A stretch of 64,000 nt of DNA, taken from Methylobacterium sp. GTDB lineage: Bacteria > Pseudomonadota > Alphaproteobacteria > Rhizobiales > Beijerinckiaceae. Made by a program: the position numbers and the translations under genes. Positions 37,024-46,758 of the stretch are shown here, piece after piece. The stretch lies in contig JADCCN010000002.1 of NCBI GenBank assembly GCA_020252645.1, forward strand, positions 310,001-374,000. Direction: 5' to 3'. Positions within the stretch are counted from its first letter, which is position 1; every line of letters begins with the position of its first letter. The notes under the pieces are model-generated. The model was given only the letters and a program-made list of their open reading frames with translations. It was not told where the DNA came from and did not search any database.

Positions 37024-38829
37024 TCAGTTATCCATCTTGAGCGCGGCGATGAAGGCTTCCTGCGGGATTTCGACCTTGCCGAACTGCCGCATCTTCTTCT
37101 TGCCTTCCTTCTGCTTGTCGAGAAGCTTGCGCTTGCGCGAGATGTCGCCGCCATAGCATTTGGCGGTCACGTCCTTGCGCAGGGCGCGCACCGTCTCGCG
37201 GGCGATGATCTTGCCGCCGATCGCCGCCTGAATCGGGATCTGGAAGAGGTGCGGCGGGATGAGATCCTTCAGCTTCTCGCACATCACGCGGCCGCGCCCT
37301 TCCGCGCGCTGGCGATGCACCAGCATGGAGAGCGCATCGACCGGCTCGGCATTGACGAGAATCGAGAGCTTCACGAGGTCGCCCTCGCGGTAATCGGTGA
37401 TGGTGTAATCGAAGGAGGCATAGCCCTTCGAGACCGATTTCAGCCGGTCATAGAAGTCGAAAACCACCTCGTTGAGCGGCAGATCATAGACCACCTTCGC
37501 GCGCTTGCCGACATAGGAGAGGTCGACCTGGTTGCCGCGCCGCTCCTGGCAGAGCTTGAGGATCGCGCCAAGATATTCATCCGGCGTGAGGATCGTCGCG
37601 CGGATCCACGGCTCCCGGATCTCGGCGATCTTCATCACATCCGGCAGGTCGGCCGGGTTGTGGAGTTCGATCTCCTCGTCATCGCGCAAGACGATCTGGT
37701 AGACGACGCTCGGCGCGGTGGCGATGAGGTCGAGGTTGAATTCGCGCGTGAGGCGCTCCTGGATGATCTCCAGATGCAGGAGGCCGAGGAAGCCGCAGCG
37801 GAAGCCGAAGCCCAGCGCCGCGCTGCTCTCCATCTCGAAGGTGAAGCTCGCATCGTTGAGGCGCAGCTTGCCCATCGCGGCACGCAATTCCTCGAATTCC
37901 GCCGCATCGACCGGAAAGAGCCCGCAGAACACCACCGGCTGCACCGGCTTGAAGCCCGGAAGCGCCTGCGCCGCGGGTTTCTTTTCCTCGGTGATGGTAT
38001 CGCCGACGCGGGTATCCGCCACTTCCTTGATGGAGGCGGTGATGAAACCGACCTCGCCGGGCGTGAGCTCGGCGACATCGAGCATCTTCGGCGTGAAGAC
38101 GCCGATCTTCTCGATATCGTAAACGGCATCCGTGCCCATCATCTTGATGCGCATGCCCTTTTTCATCCTGCCATCGATGATGCGCACCAGAACGACGACG
38201 CCGAGATAGACATCATACCAGCTATCCACCAGCAGCGCCTTCAGCGGCGCGTGGATGTCGCCCCTCGGCGGCGGTAGGCGGGTGACGATCGCTTCGAGCA
38301 CGCCCTCGATGTTGAGGCCGGTCTTGGCCGAGATCGGCACGGCATCCGAGGCGTCGAGCCCGATCACTTCCTCGATCTGCTCCTTCACCCGGTCCGGCTC
38401 GGCGGCGGGGAGGTCGATCTTGTTCAGGACCGGCACGATCTCGTGGTCGGCGTCGAGCGCGTGGTAGACATTGGCGAGCGTCTGGGCTTCCACGCCCTGG
38501 CTGGCATCGACCACCAGCAGCGAGCCCTCGCAGGCGGCGAGGCTGCGCGAGACCTCATAGGCGAAGTCGACGTGGCCCGGCGTATCCATCAGGTTCAGGA
38601 TATAGGTCTTCCCGTCATTCGCGTGATAATTCAGGCGAACGGTCTGCGCCTTGATGGTGATGCCGCGCTCGCGCTCGATTTCCATGTTGTCGAGCACCTG
38701 GTCGACCATCTCGCGCTCGGAGAGCCCGCCCGTCTTCTGGATCAGGCGATCGGCAAGGGTCGATTTTCCGTGGTCGATATGCGCCACGATGGAAAAATTG
38801 CGGATGTTCGGAATTGGCTCGGTGGTCAT
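37024..38829 (-). CDS. lepA: Elongation factor 4 (LepA)
   Basis: A 601-residue translational GTPase, the exact length normal for LepA. It catalyses back-translocation or remodelling of stalled ribosomes and acts in the cytosol or at the membrane. G1 [15 protein letters not shown]3 [14 protein letters not shown] and G4 [13 protein letters not shown] are intact. The LepA-specific C-terminal domain ends [17 protein letters not shown]. The start at 38829 ([12 protein letters not shown]) matches the family; the frame extends upstream to 39204, but this overlaps the GGDEF-EAL gene region and is a shadow. Typically lepA precedes lepB, but here the GGDEF-EAL gene lies upstream on the same strand. Confidence 0.97.
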   Translation of the reverse strand: MTTEPIPNIRNFSIVAHIDHGKSTLADRLIQKTGGLSEREMVDQVLDNMEIERERGITIKAQTVRLNYHANDGKTYILNLMDTPGHVDFAYEVSRSLAACEGSLLVVDASQGVEAQTLANVYHALDADHEIVPVLNKIDLPAAEPDRVKEQIEEVIGLDASDAVPISAKTGLNIEGVLEAIVTRLPPPRGDIHAPLKALLVDSWYDVYLGVVVLVRIIDGRMKKGMRIKMMGTDAVYDIEKIGVFTPKMLDVAELTPGEVGFITASIKEVADTRVGDTITEEKKPAAQALPGFKPVQPVVFCGLFPVDAAEFEELRAAMGKLRLNDASFTFEMESSAALGFGFRCGFLGLLHLEIIQERLTREFNLDLIATAPSVVYQIVLRDDEEIELHNPADLPDVMKIAEIREPWIRATILTPDEYLGAILKLCQERRGNQVDLSYVGKRAKVVYDLPLNEVVFDFYDRLKSVSKGYASFDYTITDYREGDLVKLSILVNAEPVDALSMLVHRQRAEGRGRVMCEKLKDLIPPHLFQIPIQAAIGGKIIARETVRALRKDVTAKCYGGDISRKRKLLDKQKEGKKKMRQFGKVEIPQEAFIAALKMDN

Positions 38830-38888
38830 GGGGCGGGAGATAGACGAGCAGGCCCAAATGTCCAATGAAAAGAGCGTCGCACCCCGCC

Positions 38889-40868
38889 TCAGGCCTGTTT
38901 TCGTTGCGGGAGGATCAGTGGGAGCTGTTCGTCGCGCGGCTTCAGCGCCTCCAGGATCACCGAGGCCACCTCGGTGGAACGCACCGGGCGGCCGAGCAGG
39001 AAGCCCTGCACGAAATCGCAGTGCAACTCCCGCAGAACCTCGATCTGCTCCCTCGTCTCCACGCCTTCCGCCGTCACATGCAGGTTCAGCACGCGCCCAA
39101 GGGCGATGATGGTGTCGAGCACCTCGCGTGACCGGGAGGCGGGATCGCTCAGTCCGACCATGAAGGAGCCATCGACCTTCAGCGTGTCGAAGGGAAAGCG
39201 CCACAGGTAGGACAGGCTCGAATAGCCCGTGCCGAAATCGTCGAGCGCGATGGAGACGCCGAAGGACTTGATGATGTTCAGTTGCGCGAGGATGGCATCC
39301 GGCTTCTCCAGAAGCACGCTCTCCGTCATTTCCAGTTCAAGGCGATGCGGATCGATGCCGGTCTCGTCGAGGACCGAGCGGACGATGGTGCTGAGGCTGC
39401 CATTGAGGAATTGCAGCGGCGAGAGGTTGACGGCAATCGAGATGGATGCCGGCCAGAGCGTGGCCGTCTGGCATGCCTCCCGCAGCACCCATTGGCCGAT
39501 GCGATCGATGAGGCGCAGTTCCTCGGCCACGGGAATGAACACCGCGGGCGAGATCGGCGTGCCGTCATCCGCGTTCAGGCGCAGCAGGGCTTCGAAGGCG
39601 CGGAGCGTCTTCCCGTCGGTGGAATAGAGCGGCTGGTAGTAGATCTCGAAATCCTCGTCTTCCACCGCCTGGCGCAGGCGCGCCTCGAGGGCCTGGCGGC
39701 TGCGGCGCTCCTCCTCGATGGAGGTTTCGAAGCCGACCGCGCGTCCGCGCCCGGCCCGCTTCGCGGCATAGAGCGCGAGATCGGCCGCGACGAGCAGCCT
39801 CTGGCGGGTCTGGCCATCGCGCGGATGCAGGCTGGTGCCGACACTCGCACCAATATGCGCCTCAACTTCACCAATTTGGAAGGGGATCTCGATCGCGCTC
39901 ACGATTCGCCGCGCGAGGCGCATCGAGCCCAGCTCATCCACCGGCGACAGTTCCTGCACCATCGCGAATTCATCGCCGCCGAGACGCGCGACGCAGATCC
40001 CGTCGCTGGCGATGTGGAGCAGGCGTTCGGCGACCTCGCACAGCAGGGCGTCACCCACCGGATGGCCATGGTTGTCGTTCACATCCTTGAAGCGGTCGAG
40101 ATCGATGAAATGGACAGCGAATTCCGCCTTCCGCGCCATCAGCTGATCGATCCGCTCGACCAGCGCCGAGCGATTCAGCAGGCCGGTCAACTCATCATGG
40201 CGTGCGATATGGCGCAGGCGATGAGCCGTCTTCTGGCGCTCGCGGGCATGCCAGAGCACGAGCAGGGCCGGCAGCGCGAAGGCGAAACCTGCCAAGGCCG
40301 AGAGAGAGGCACCGGCTGTCAGCAGAACCGATTCCAGCATGCGCGCACGTTCGGTGTGGTCGATATAGACCTCGAGCACTCCGGTGATGCCATTTTCCTG
40401 CGCCAGCGGCATATAGGCCGCCGCATAAAGCTGCGGGCGGCTCAGGCCATCGCCCTGCCTTGCGAAGATCCGGGGCGATCCGGATAGCGCGACCGCGGCG
40501 GCTTCGCCGCTGCTCCCCCCCAGCGCCACGGCGTGCATGTCGCCCCATCGGCCGCAATCGGCGATATGGCGCAGCACGCCGTTCTCGTCGAAGATCTTGA
40601 AGCGGAAGATCGCGCCGGTTTGCCGCCTGCAGGAAAGCAGGCGCTTGTCGGCTTCCGAGACCGGCCGCCCGGCGAGAACATCGGCAATGGAGCCGAGATT
40701 GGCGACGAGGAACTCACCCCAAACCCGGGCGGTCAGTTCGGCATCCCGATCGAGAATCGCCTGTCGGGCATTCTGGGCGATGCCATGCGCTCCCCAGACA
40801 AGCAGGACGGCGGCCACAAGGGTAAAGCCAAGCGCAACCGGCCAGGGCAGCCGACGAGGCTGGAACAT
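38889..40868 (-). CDS. Membrane GGDEF-EAL cyclic-di-GMP enzyme
   Basis: A 659-residue protein. One N-terminal helix (about residues 8-28), a periplasmic sensory region containing two or more Cys residues ([18 protein letters not shown]), and a second helix (about 185-210) precede a GGDEF domain with intact [10 protein letters not shown]. The EAL domain has [30 protein letters not shown] and LKVDGSF, so both synthesis and hydrolysis of c-di-GMP look possible. No RxxD inhibitory site is seen five residues before GGDEF. The ATG at 40868 (MFQPRRL) is preferred over 40889. It lies about 60 bases upstream of lepA; its output is unknown. Confidence 0.92.
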   Translation of the reverse strand: MFQPRRLPWPVALGFTLVAAVLLVWGAHGIAQNARQAILDRDAELTARVWGEFLVANLGSIADVLAGRPVSEADKRLLSCRRQTGAIFRFKIFDENGVLRHIADCGRWGDMHAVALGGSSGEAAAVALSGSPRIFARQGDGLSRPQLYAAAYMPLAQENGITGVLEVYIDHTERARMLESVLLTAGASLSALAGFAFALPALLVLWHARERQKTAHRLRHIARHDELTGLLNRSALVERIDQLMARKAEFAVHFIDLDRFKDVNDNHGHPVGDALLCEVAERLLHIASDGICVARLGGDEFAMVQELSPVDELGSMRLARRIVSAIEIPFQIGEVEAHIGASVGTSLHPRDGQTRQRLLVAADLALYAAKRAGRGRAVGFETSIEEERRSRQALEARLRQAVEDEDFEIYYQPLYSTDGKTLRAFEALLRLNADDGTPISPAVFIPVAEELRLIDRIGQWVLREACQTATLWPASISIAVNLSPLQFLNGSLSTIVRSVLDETGIDPHRLELEMTESVLLEKPDAILAQLNIIKSFGVSIALDDFGTGYSSLSYLWRFPFDTLKVDGSFMVGLSDPASRSREVLDTIIALGRVLNLHVTAEGVETREQIEVLRELHCDFVQGFLLGRPVRSTEVASVILEALKPRDEQLPLILPQRKQA

Positions 40869-41249
40869 GACGCGACTCCAACACACCAAGACACAATTCT
40901 TGGTTGCATTGATTTCTCTAAGCGAGACTTAACGCGGCTGCGGGAAAGGCAGGATTTCATGCCCTTCTGCACGGATTTGCCCGCGATTGGCATGCGCTGG
41001 CCCCCATAGGGGCGCCGATGGCTTCCGATCGGACCGGGGAATGGCCCCGGCGCGGCTTGCCCGAACGGCGCGAGGACAGGAAAGCACCGAGCGCGATGCC
41101 GGCGAGACAGGGCGTTGACAACCTTTTTCCGTGAGGATGGACCGGATGCTTTCCGGAGCAGGCGGAGGCGCGGGCTGCCAAAGCCCGCGATCCAGGATCA
41201 GTCCATGCCTTCACATCTGGAAACACAAGAATCCGTGAGCCCGGCCCGA
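40869..41249. other. 380-bp region with no recognised gene
   Basis: Short open frames on both strands lack family similarity or sensible starts. One small hairpin, GCGGGCT (41170-41176) pairing with AGCCCGC (41182-41188) around a five-base loop, may be a weak terminator for transaldolase, which ends at 41250. The first 60 bases are AT-richer and may hold the GGDEF-EAL promoter. Confidence 0.5.
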
Positions 41250-42215
41250 TCACGCATCGAGCCTGTTCCCGATCATCGTCTTGAGCTTGCGCAGATCCGC
41301 CGCGAAACCGCGAATGCCCTCGGCGAGTTTCTCGGTCGCCATGGCATCCTCGTTCAGCGCCCAGCGGAAGGAGGCTTCATCCACCGCGATGCGCGCGGGC
41401 TTTTGCGCCGCCGCGGCCCTCTCGGGGTCGAGCGCGCGAACAAGTGGGCCCTCATCCTTCGCGAGCTGGTCGAGCAAAGCGGGCGCGATGGTCAGCCGAT
41501 CGCAGCCGGCCAGTGCCTCGATCTCGCCGATGTGCCGGAAGGAAGCGCCCATCACCACCGTATTGTGGCCATGCGCCTTGTAATAGGCGTAGATCGAACG
41601 GACCGAGAGCACGCCCGGATCCGTTTCGCTCGTGTAATCCTGTCCCGTTGATTTCCTGTGCCAGTCGAGAATGCGGCCCACGAAGGGCGAGATGAGGAAG
41701 GCGCCCGCTTCCGCGCAAGCCACGGCCTGCGCGATGTTGAAGAGCAGGGTGAGATTGCAATCCACGCCCTCCTTCTGGAGGATTTCCGCGGCGCGGATTC
41801 CCTCCCAGGTCGAGGCGAGCTTGATGAGGATGCGCTCTCGCCCGATGCCGCGACTGGCATAATCCGCGATGATCGCGCGGGCCTTGGCAACCGATTTCGC
41901 CGTATCGAAGGAGAGATCGGCATCCACCTCGGTAGAGACGCGGCCGGGCACGCGCTTCGTGAGTTCCGCGCCGAAGGTGACGGCGAGGCGGTCACAGGCG
42001 GCGGAAATGCGCGCTTCCCGGCTGCCGCCCTGCTTTGCCGCCCATTGCACGGCCTCATCCACGAAGCCCTTATAGGCCTCCATTTCGGCCGCCTTGAGGA
42101 TCAGCGTGGGGTTCGTGGTGCAATCCACGGGCTTGAAAGCCTCGATCGCCTGCATGTCGCCCGTATCGGCGACCACCAGGGTCATGGATTTCAGCTGGTC
42201 GAGTTTGGAAGCCAT
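41250..42215 (-). CDS. tal: Transaldolase
   Basis: A 321-residue TalB-type transaldolase that exchanges dihydroxyacetone units between sedoheptulose 7-phosphate and glyceraldehyde 3-phosphate in the non-oxidative pentose phosphate pathway. The Schiff-base Lys is Lys132 in [13 protein letters not shown], the same number as in E. coli Tal[11 protein letters not shown] near the start, [23 protein letters not shown] and [23 protein letters not shown] are all present. ATG 42215 ([10 protein letters not shown]) is the family start; upstream MGTRA at 42230 is possible. The neighbouring regulator and aceA concern two-carbon metabolism, but the spacing gives no operon evidence. Confidence 0.96.
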   Translation of the reverse strand: MASKLDQLKSMTLVVADTGDMQAIEAFKPVDCTTNPTLILKAAEMEAYKGFVDEAVQWAAKQGGSREARISAACDRLAVTFGAELTKRVPGRVSTEVDADLSFDTAKSVAKARAIIADYASRGIGRERILIKLASTWEGIRAAEILQKEGVDCNLTLLFNIAQAVACAEAGAFLISPFVGRILDWHRKSTGQDYTSETDPGVLSVRSIYAYYKAHGHNTVVMGASFRHIGEIEALAGCDRLTIAPALLDQLAKDEGPLVRALDPERAAAAQKPARIAVDEASFRWALNEDAMATEKLAEGIRGFAADLRKLKTMIGNRLDA

Positions 42216-42286
42216 TGCGCGCGTCCCCATGGTTCGTCCGGCGAATTGGTTGAAAAGCACAAGCTGTTTTGTATTCCCTGCGTCCG

Positions 42287-43717
42287 TCAGCGGTCGGTGG
42301 CAATGGAATAGGTGGACAATCCGCGCCGGTTCTCGTCGATGATAAGGCGCTGCGCAAGGGCCGGCATGGCCCGGTCCGAGCAATCCGCCCGGCTGCAGGT
42401 GCGGCAGGAGACGCCGATGGGCGTGACGATGGTCGGGTCCTCGAGGTTCAGACCATCGGCATAGACGAGCTCCTTCGCGTGGCTCAGGGGGCACCCCAAG
42501 CCGATCGCGAGCATGCCGGCGCGGGCCGGAAGGCCTCCGCGCATCACCTGCCTCCCGCCCGGCGTGAGCGTGCGCGCGATGCAGAAGAACGAGGAGCCAT
42601 CGGGCATGCGCGAGACCTGCACGCGCAGCATGCCCGGCGTCGCGAAGGCATCATAGACGTTCCAGCGCGGGCAGGCGGCGCCGAACCGCGCGATATGGAT
42701 GCCGGAAGACGAGAAGCGCTTCGAGATATTCCCCGCGATATCCACGCGAATGAGGTGAAACGGCACGCCCTCGGCGCCGGGCCGACGCAACGAGGTCAGG
42801 CGGTGGCAGACCTGTTCGAAGGAGAGGTTGAAACGGTGCTTCAGGATGGTCGTGTCGTAGCGCGAGGTCTTGGCCGCGTCGAGGAAGCGCGGATAAGGCG
42901 CCATCACGGCCGCCGCGAAGTAATTCGCCAGCGCCGAGGCCGCGAGTGAATCCGCCTCGGGCGTGGAGAACTTGCCGCCCGAGACCAGCGCATCGATCTC
43001 GCGGCGGAAGCCGAGAAACGCAATCTGGTGCGCGAGCTGGAAGGTGCGGCTGGGGCTGGTGAGCAGTTCGGAGAGCTGGAGCCGGCGCGTCAGCGGATTA
43101 TAGGCGCGCAGAAGCCCGCGCATGCTCTCGGTGGCGGCGATCTCGACATCCACCGCGAAACGCTCGGCCAGCACCTTCACGAGATCCTGCTGGAGTGTGA
43201 AAAGCGCGAGGCCATGATCGACCCAGAGGCTTTCGGCGGCCTCCTCCAGCATCGGGAAATGGTTGAAATGCCGCTGGATGAAATCCGAAACCTCCTCCGA
43301 GGGGATGCTCGCGGAAGCGCCTTCGCCATCCCCCATGCCGAGCGCGCCATCGCTGGAGCCGCCCCGGCGATAGGCATGATAGAGTGTCACGAAAGCCTGG
43401 CCGAGCGCCGGGAGCGTGGCTGCGAGGTCGCGCACGTCGGTGGCCTTCACATCGGCACTTTCGAACATGGGATCGGACAGGGCTTCCATCAGGTCGGTCG
43501 CGAGCCGGCCATCCTCCTCGGCGCTCAGACTGCCGAGATCGATCTGGAACTTTTCCGCCAGCCTGAGCAGCACGGAAGCCGTGACCGGTCGCTGGTTGCT
43601 CTCGATCAGGTTGAGATAGGACGGCGAAATGCCGAGTTCGCCCGCCATCTGCGATTGGCTGAGCCGTCTTTCCTGCCGCATGCGCCGCACGCGCCCGCCG
43701 ATGCGCAACGATCTCAT
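42287..43717 (-). CDS. XRE-family short-chain fatty acyl-CoA regulator (RamB/ScfR type)
   Basis: A 476-residue regulator. An N-terminal XRE helix-turn-helix ([21 protein letters not shown], residues 19-39) is followed by an IrrE-like middle segment ([17 protein letters not shown]). There the catalytic HExxH is replaced by HQxxF, so no protease activity is expected. A C-terminal DUF2083 region with multiple Cys includes [18 protein letters not shown] and [10 protein letters not shown]. Family members (RamB, ScfR-like) bind acetyl- or propionyl-CoA and control acetate, propionate and glyoxylate genes. It is divergent from aceA with 204 bases between starts, and triple repeats there are candidate operators, so it probably controls the glyoxylate shunt. 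Confidence 0.9.
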   Translation of the reverse strand: MRSLRIGGRVRRMRQERRLSQSQMAGELGISPSYLNLIESNQRPVTASVLLRLAEKFQIDLGSLSAEEDGRLATDLMEALSDPMFESADVKATDVRDLAATLPALGQAFVTLYHAYRRGGSSDGALGMGDGEGASASIPSEEVSDFIQRHFNHFPMLEEAAESLWVDHGLALFTLQQDLVKVLAERFAVDVEIAATESMRGLLRAYNPLTRRLQLSELLTSPSRTFQLAHQIAFLGFRREIDALVSGGKFSTPEADSLAASALANYFAAAVMAPYPRFLDAAKTSRYDTTILKHRFNLSFEQVCHRLTSLRRPGAEGVPFHLIRVDIAGNISKRFSSSGIHIARFGAACPRWNVYDAFATPGMLRVQVSRMPDGSSFFCIARTLTPGGRQVMRGGLPARAGMLAIGLGCPLSHAKELVYADGLNLEDPTIVTPIGVSCRTCSRADCSDRAMPALAQRLIIDENRRGLSTYSIATDR

Positions 43718-43740
43718 CCCGATCCCCTGCGGTAAAGTTG

Positions 43741-43762
43741 TTACATTTTACAATATTACAAT
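43741..43762. promoter_or_regulatory. Triple TTACAWT direct repeat between the regulator and aceA
   Basis: TTACATT (43741-43747), TTACAAT (43748-43754) and TTACAAT (43756-43762) are nearly contiguous 7-bp repeats, in an AT-rich block of an otherwise GC-rich region. They lie 24 bases upstream of the regulator start and 160 bases from the aceA start. This position suits an operator for the adjacent acyl-CoA-responsive regulator, though the TACAAT parts could also serve as -10 elements. Confidence 0.5.
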
Positions 43763-43921
43763 TGTCATGATGTCAAGGATTTTCTGCGTTTCCGAACGAA
43801 TTTCAGCATCTTATTGCGCTGCGGGAATGCGCATGCGACAAGATGACCATGTGAAAGCTTGTAAATCGAAAGTCGTAGACGTTCGGTTTCGGCTCTCACC
43901 TCCAGCAAAAGGATGTTTCCG

Positions 43922-45208
43922 ATGACCGCCTCTTATATCCCGCAGAACAAGCGGGATTACACCCCCGCCGATGTGGAGAAGCTGCGTGGCTCTTTCCAGA
44001 TGGAATACACGCTGGCCCGCATGGGCGCGGCCCGCCTGCGCCATCTGCTCGCCAATCGCCCCTTTGTTCGCACGCTCGGCGCGCTGACGGGAAACCAGGC
44101 GATGCAGCAGGTCAAGGCTGGTCTGGAGGCGATCTATCTCTCCGGCTGGCAGGTGGCGGCGGATGCCAACAATGCCGGCCAGATGTATCCGGACCAGTCG
44201 CTCTACCCGGCCTCCTCGGTGCCGGATGTGGTCAGGCGCATCAACAACACCTTGCGCCGCGCGGACCAGATCGCCCATATGGAAGGCGACAAATCCACCC
44301 ATTACATGGCGCCGATCATCGCGGATGCCGAAGCCGGCTTCGGCGGCCCCCTCAACGCCTTCGAACTGATGAAGGCGATGATCGAGGCGGGCGCCGCGGG
44401 CGTCCATTTCGAGGATCAGCTTGCCTCGGAGAAGAAGTGCGGCCATCTCGGCGGCAAGGTGCTGGTGCCGACCAAGACCTTCATCCGCACGCTGAACGCC
44501 GCGCGCCTCGCGGCCGATGTCTGCGGTGTCGATACTGTGCTGCTCGCCCGCACGGACGCGCATGCCGCGAACCTCATCACCTCCGATGTGGATGACTACG
44601 ATCATCCGTGGATCGATCGCGACAGCCGCACGGAAGAGGGCTTCTTCCGCCTGAAGCAGGGCAACAAGCACTCGGTGGAACATGCCATCGCGCGCGGCCT
44701 GGCTTACGGCGAGTATGCCGACCTCGTGTGGTGGGAAACCTCCGAGCCGGATCTCGGCGAAGCCCGCGAATTCGCGACCGAATTCAGGAGGAAATACCCG
44801 AACAAGCTCTTGGCCTACAATTGCTCGCCCTCCTTCAACTGGAAGAAGAAGATGAGCGACCAGGAAGCCGCCCGCTACCAGGAAGAGATCGGCTCGCTGG
44901 GCTACAAGTACCAGTTCGTCACCCTCGCCGGCTTCCACAGCCTCAACCTCTCGATGTTCGAGCTGGCCAAGGGCTATTCGCAGCGCGGCATGGGCGCCTA
45001 TTCCGAGATGCAGCAGCGCGAATTCGCCGCCCAGGACATCGGCTTCACCGCCGTGCGTCACCAGCGCGAAGTCGGCACCGGCTATTTCGATGCCGTGGCG
45101 ATGGCGATCAGCCAGGGCAAGTCCTCCACCACCGCGATGGCCGGCTCGACCGAGAGCGAGCAGTTTCATGGCGGCGCGGACCACGGCAAGGCGATTGCGG
45201 CCGAGTAA
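43922..45208 (+). CDS. aceA: Isocitrate lyase
   Basis: A 428-residue enzyme that cleaves isocitrate to glyoxylate and succinate, opening the glyoxylate bypass during growth on acetate or fatty acids. Active-site Cys173 lies in [11 protein letters not shown]. Substrate and metal regions are [31 protein letters not shown] and [11 protein letters not shown]. Length is normal for the alphaproteobacterial short form. ATG 43922 (MTASYIPQ) has AAAAGG nine bases upstream; ATG 43913 would add MFP. It is controlled most likely by the divergent acyl-CoA regulator. A DUF4170 gene follows 76 bases downstream, separated by a GGGGC-GAAA-GCCCC hairpin that may shape transcript levels. No malate synthase gene is in the window. 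Confidence 0.97.
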   Translation: MTASYIPQNKRDYTPADVEKLRGSFQMEYTLARMGAARLRHLLANRPFVRTLGALTGNQAMQQVKAGLEAIYLSGWQVAADANNAGQMYPDQSLYPASSVPDVVRRINNTLRRADQIAHMEGDKSTHYMAPIIADAEAGFGGPLNAFELMKAMIEAGAAGVHFEDQLASEKKCGHLGGKVLVPTKTFIRTLNAARLAADVCGVDTVLLARTDAHAANLITSDVDDYDHPWIDRDSRTEEGFFRLKQGNKHSVEHAIARGLAYGEYADLVWWETSEPDLGEAREFATEFRRKYPNKLLAYNCSPSFNWKKKMSDQEAARYQEEIGSLGYKYQFVTLAGFHSLNLSMFELAKGYSQRGMGAYSEMQQREFAAQDIGFTAVRHQREVGTGYFDAVAMAISQGKSSTTAMAGSTESEQFHGGADHGKAIAAE

Positions 45209-45225
45209 CCGGCCGCGCCAGGAGC

Positions 45226-45239
45226 GGGGCGAAAGCCCC
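45226..45239 (+). promoter_or_regulatory. Short GAAA-loop hairpin between aceA and the DUF4170 gene
   Basis: GGGGC and GCCCC enclose a GAAA tetraloop. No T-tract follows, so it is not a clear terminator. It could stabilise the aceA 3' end or partly attenuate read-through into the DUF4170 gene. Confidence 0.45.
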
Positions 45240-45284
45240 ATGGTCCCGCTCTCCCCAAACCCCCTTCTTTCAAGGAGCATGATC

Positions 45285-45503
45285 ATGTCGAGGCAATACT
45301 GGGTGATTGGCGGGGAATATCAGTGCGTGGAATTCCAGGAAGTCGTTCCCGGAACCGAGCGCCTCTTCGGCCCCTACCGGTCTTATGAGGAAGCGGACAG
45401 GAAATGGCGCGAGCGTGCCTCCGCGAGCCGCTCGTCGGCGACCACCCGCTACAGCATCGTCTCATCCGCTCCGAATCCGGCCCGGCAGCAAGCCTGGGCC
45501 TGA
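45285..45503 (+). CDS. DUF4170 small protein
   Basis: A 72-residue soluble protein, MSRQYWVIGGEYQC... with FGPYRSYEEADRKWRERA, the pattern of DUF4170, a small alphaproteobacterial family of unknown function that commonly lies downstream of aceA. No catalytic residues are evident. ATG 45285 has AAGGAG seven bases upstream, giving better spacing than ATG 45279, which would add MI. A strong terminator follows 30 bases after the stop, so aceA and this gene may form one transcript. Confidence 0.85.
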   Translation: MSRQYWVIGGEYQCVEFQEVVPGTERLFGPYRSYEEADRKWRERASASRSSATTRYSIVSSAPNPARQQAWA

Positions 45504-45533
45504 AGCGGAACGCCAGTCGGGGGAAAGCAAAAG

Positions 45534-45556
45534 AACCGGCGGAAACGCCGGTTTTT
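45534..45556 (+). terminator. Rho-independent terminator after the DUF4170 gene
   Basis: AACCGGCG (45534-45541) and CGCCGGTT (45546-45553) form a perfect eight-bp stem with a GAAA tetraloop, followed by a TTTTTCTGTTT tract. This is the clearest intrinsic terminator in the window, positioned to end the aceA-DUF4170 transcript. Confidence 0.9.
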
Positions 45557-45898
45557 CTGTTTCGGGCCGGATTTTTCCTGCTTCTTCGCAATGCGGCGCC
45601 AGAAGGCACGACCCTTCACTGCCTACCGCCTGCAGGATCTGCCGGCCGATATCGCCGAGCATGTGCGCCCGGCTTTCGGCAGGGCGCGGAGCCGGATGTC
45701 GCGCCCCGCCATTTCACAAAGCTATCCGCGTTTGCGGCGGTTGCCCGACCAGCGCGCTCGACAAAACGGTCGCAGAAGCCGAGAGCGCAGCGGAAACCTT
45801 CGTGCAGAACACGCGCTAGCCGATCCTGCAGCGCATGATTCCGGGAAGCGGCTGCCGGTTCCCGGGCAAGATCATGCGCCAGGCAATACAGCGCGCCC
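45557..45898. other. Unresolved 340-bp stretch
   Basis: A minus-strand frame is open for about 90-100 codons (roughly 45890 to 45625, including the segments LYCLAHDLAREPAAASRN and RCALGFCDRFVERAGR) but has no ATG or GTG near its beginning and no recognised family. A plus-strand frame starting at 45591 is very Arg-rich and looks like a shadow. It may be a remnant of a small gene that once followed usg. No repeat or RNA gene is seen. Confidence 0.35.
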
Positions 45899-46183
45899 TC
45901 AGTTCAGTTTGAACTCCTGCCCGATCGAGCGGATTTCCGCCGGCGTGATCAGCCGGTTATGCGCGACGATCACGGAATGCAGGCCGCCCTCGATCTCGCG
46001 CTTCCAAAAATCGAGGAACTTCCGCAAAGCCGGGAATTTCGGAAAGAGATCATATTCCTGCCAGATGAAATTCTGCAGCAGATGCGGGTGATCCGGCATG
46101 TGGTACAGGATATTGGCCGTCGTCAGCCCATAGCCCTGGAGCTGGCGACGGAAATCGGCATCGACGAAATCGGCTTCGACCAT
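45899..46183 (-). CDS. usg: Usg-family protein
   Basis: A 94-residue soluble protein. DADFRRQLQGYGLTTANILY, MPDHPHLLQNFIWQEYDL, FPKFPALRKFLDFWKREIEG and LHSVIVAHNRL match the Usg family, first described upstream of trpFBA in Caulobacter and kept in most alphaproteobacteria. Its biochemical role is unknown. The start at 46183 (MVEADFVDADF) follows an AGGA-like sequence; an upstream Met at 46228 would add 15 residues without similarity. It is not next to trp genes here, so the older operon context is lost. Confidence 0.9.
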   Translation of the reverse strand: MVEADFVDADFRRQLQGYGLTTANILYHMPDHPHLLQNFIWQEYDLFPKFPALRKFLDFWKREIEGGLHSVIVAHNRLITPAEIRSIGQEFKLN

Positions 46184-46368
46184 GAATTCCTCCGTCTCGA
46201 CTGGTCCGTTTGTGACAGGAGAACGCACCTCCCGTTACGGAAGTCTTGACATCACCAAAATTTCAAACAAAAAAACATGCGACATATCATGCTGTTAGCA
46301 GCGTTTTTAATTGGCTGCCAGCAATTGTCGTTGACGGCTGCACCCGATATCCGGATGATCGGATTTCC

Positions 46369-46704
46369 ATGTGGGCCTTCTGGATGTCTTCCCTGATCGT
46401 TATGAACCGCATTCCGCGCCTGGCGCAGGAAGCGCATCGCCTTGTTCTCGGCCGCGTGCCCGACGGGCGGTTCGAAAGCGAGCGGATGGTCACCGAGAAG
46501 GTGCTGGCCGTGCAGGGCGGCGTGGTCGCGGCGAATCTCGAGGGCATGCGGATCAGCGTCGAGATCGCCACGCGAATGGCCTTCGGCGATGTGCATTCCG
46601 CCTCGAATGCCGTGGCTTCCGCGCCGATACGCATCGCCAGGGCGGCGGCACAGCCCACGCATCGCACGGTGGCGGACAATGCTCGCCGCCTCTCGGGCGG
46701 CTGA
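46369..46704 (+). CDS. Small conserved alphaproteobacterial protein of unknown function
   Basis: A 111-residue protein starting MWAFWMSSLIVMNRIPRLAQ. The N-terminal Trp/Met-rich helix is followed by ESERMVTEKVLAVQGGVVAANLEGMR, and the tail reads AAAQPTHRTVADNARRLSGG. The combination of SERMVxEK in the middle and VxxNARRL at the end recurs in short rhizobial proteins of unknown role, sometimes reminiscent of phasin-associated proteins; that link is weak. No signal peptide or clear transmembrane helix is present. ATG 46369 is the first sensible start; upstream codons are AT-rich, non-coding promoter-like sequence. A CDF transporter gene follows 54 bases later. Confidence 0.65.
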   Translation: MWAFWMSSLIVMNRIPRLAQEAHRLVLGRVPDGRFESERMVTEKVLAVQGGVVAANLEGMRISVEIATRMAFGDVHSASNAVASAPIRIARAAAQPTHRTVADNARRLSGG

Positions 46705-46758
46705 ACCTTCACCCAGGCGCACCCTTGACCCGCGACGCCGCGCGGAGGAAAGAGCCGC

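Noticed and set aside
38830-39204. N-terminal extension of LepA
   Set aside because: The extended part overlaps the GGDEF-EAL gene region and has no similarity; LepA from 38829 has the exact family length.
41115-41651. Plus-strand open frame near transaldolase
   Set aside because: It overlaps tal on the opposite strand and has no recognisable domain or ribosome-binding site.
45591-46091. Plus-strand open frame after the aceA-DUF4170 terminator
   Set aside because: Arg-rich, no motif, and it runs antisense into usg, which is a clear family member.
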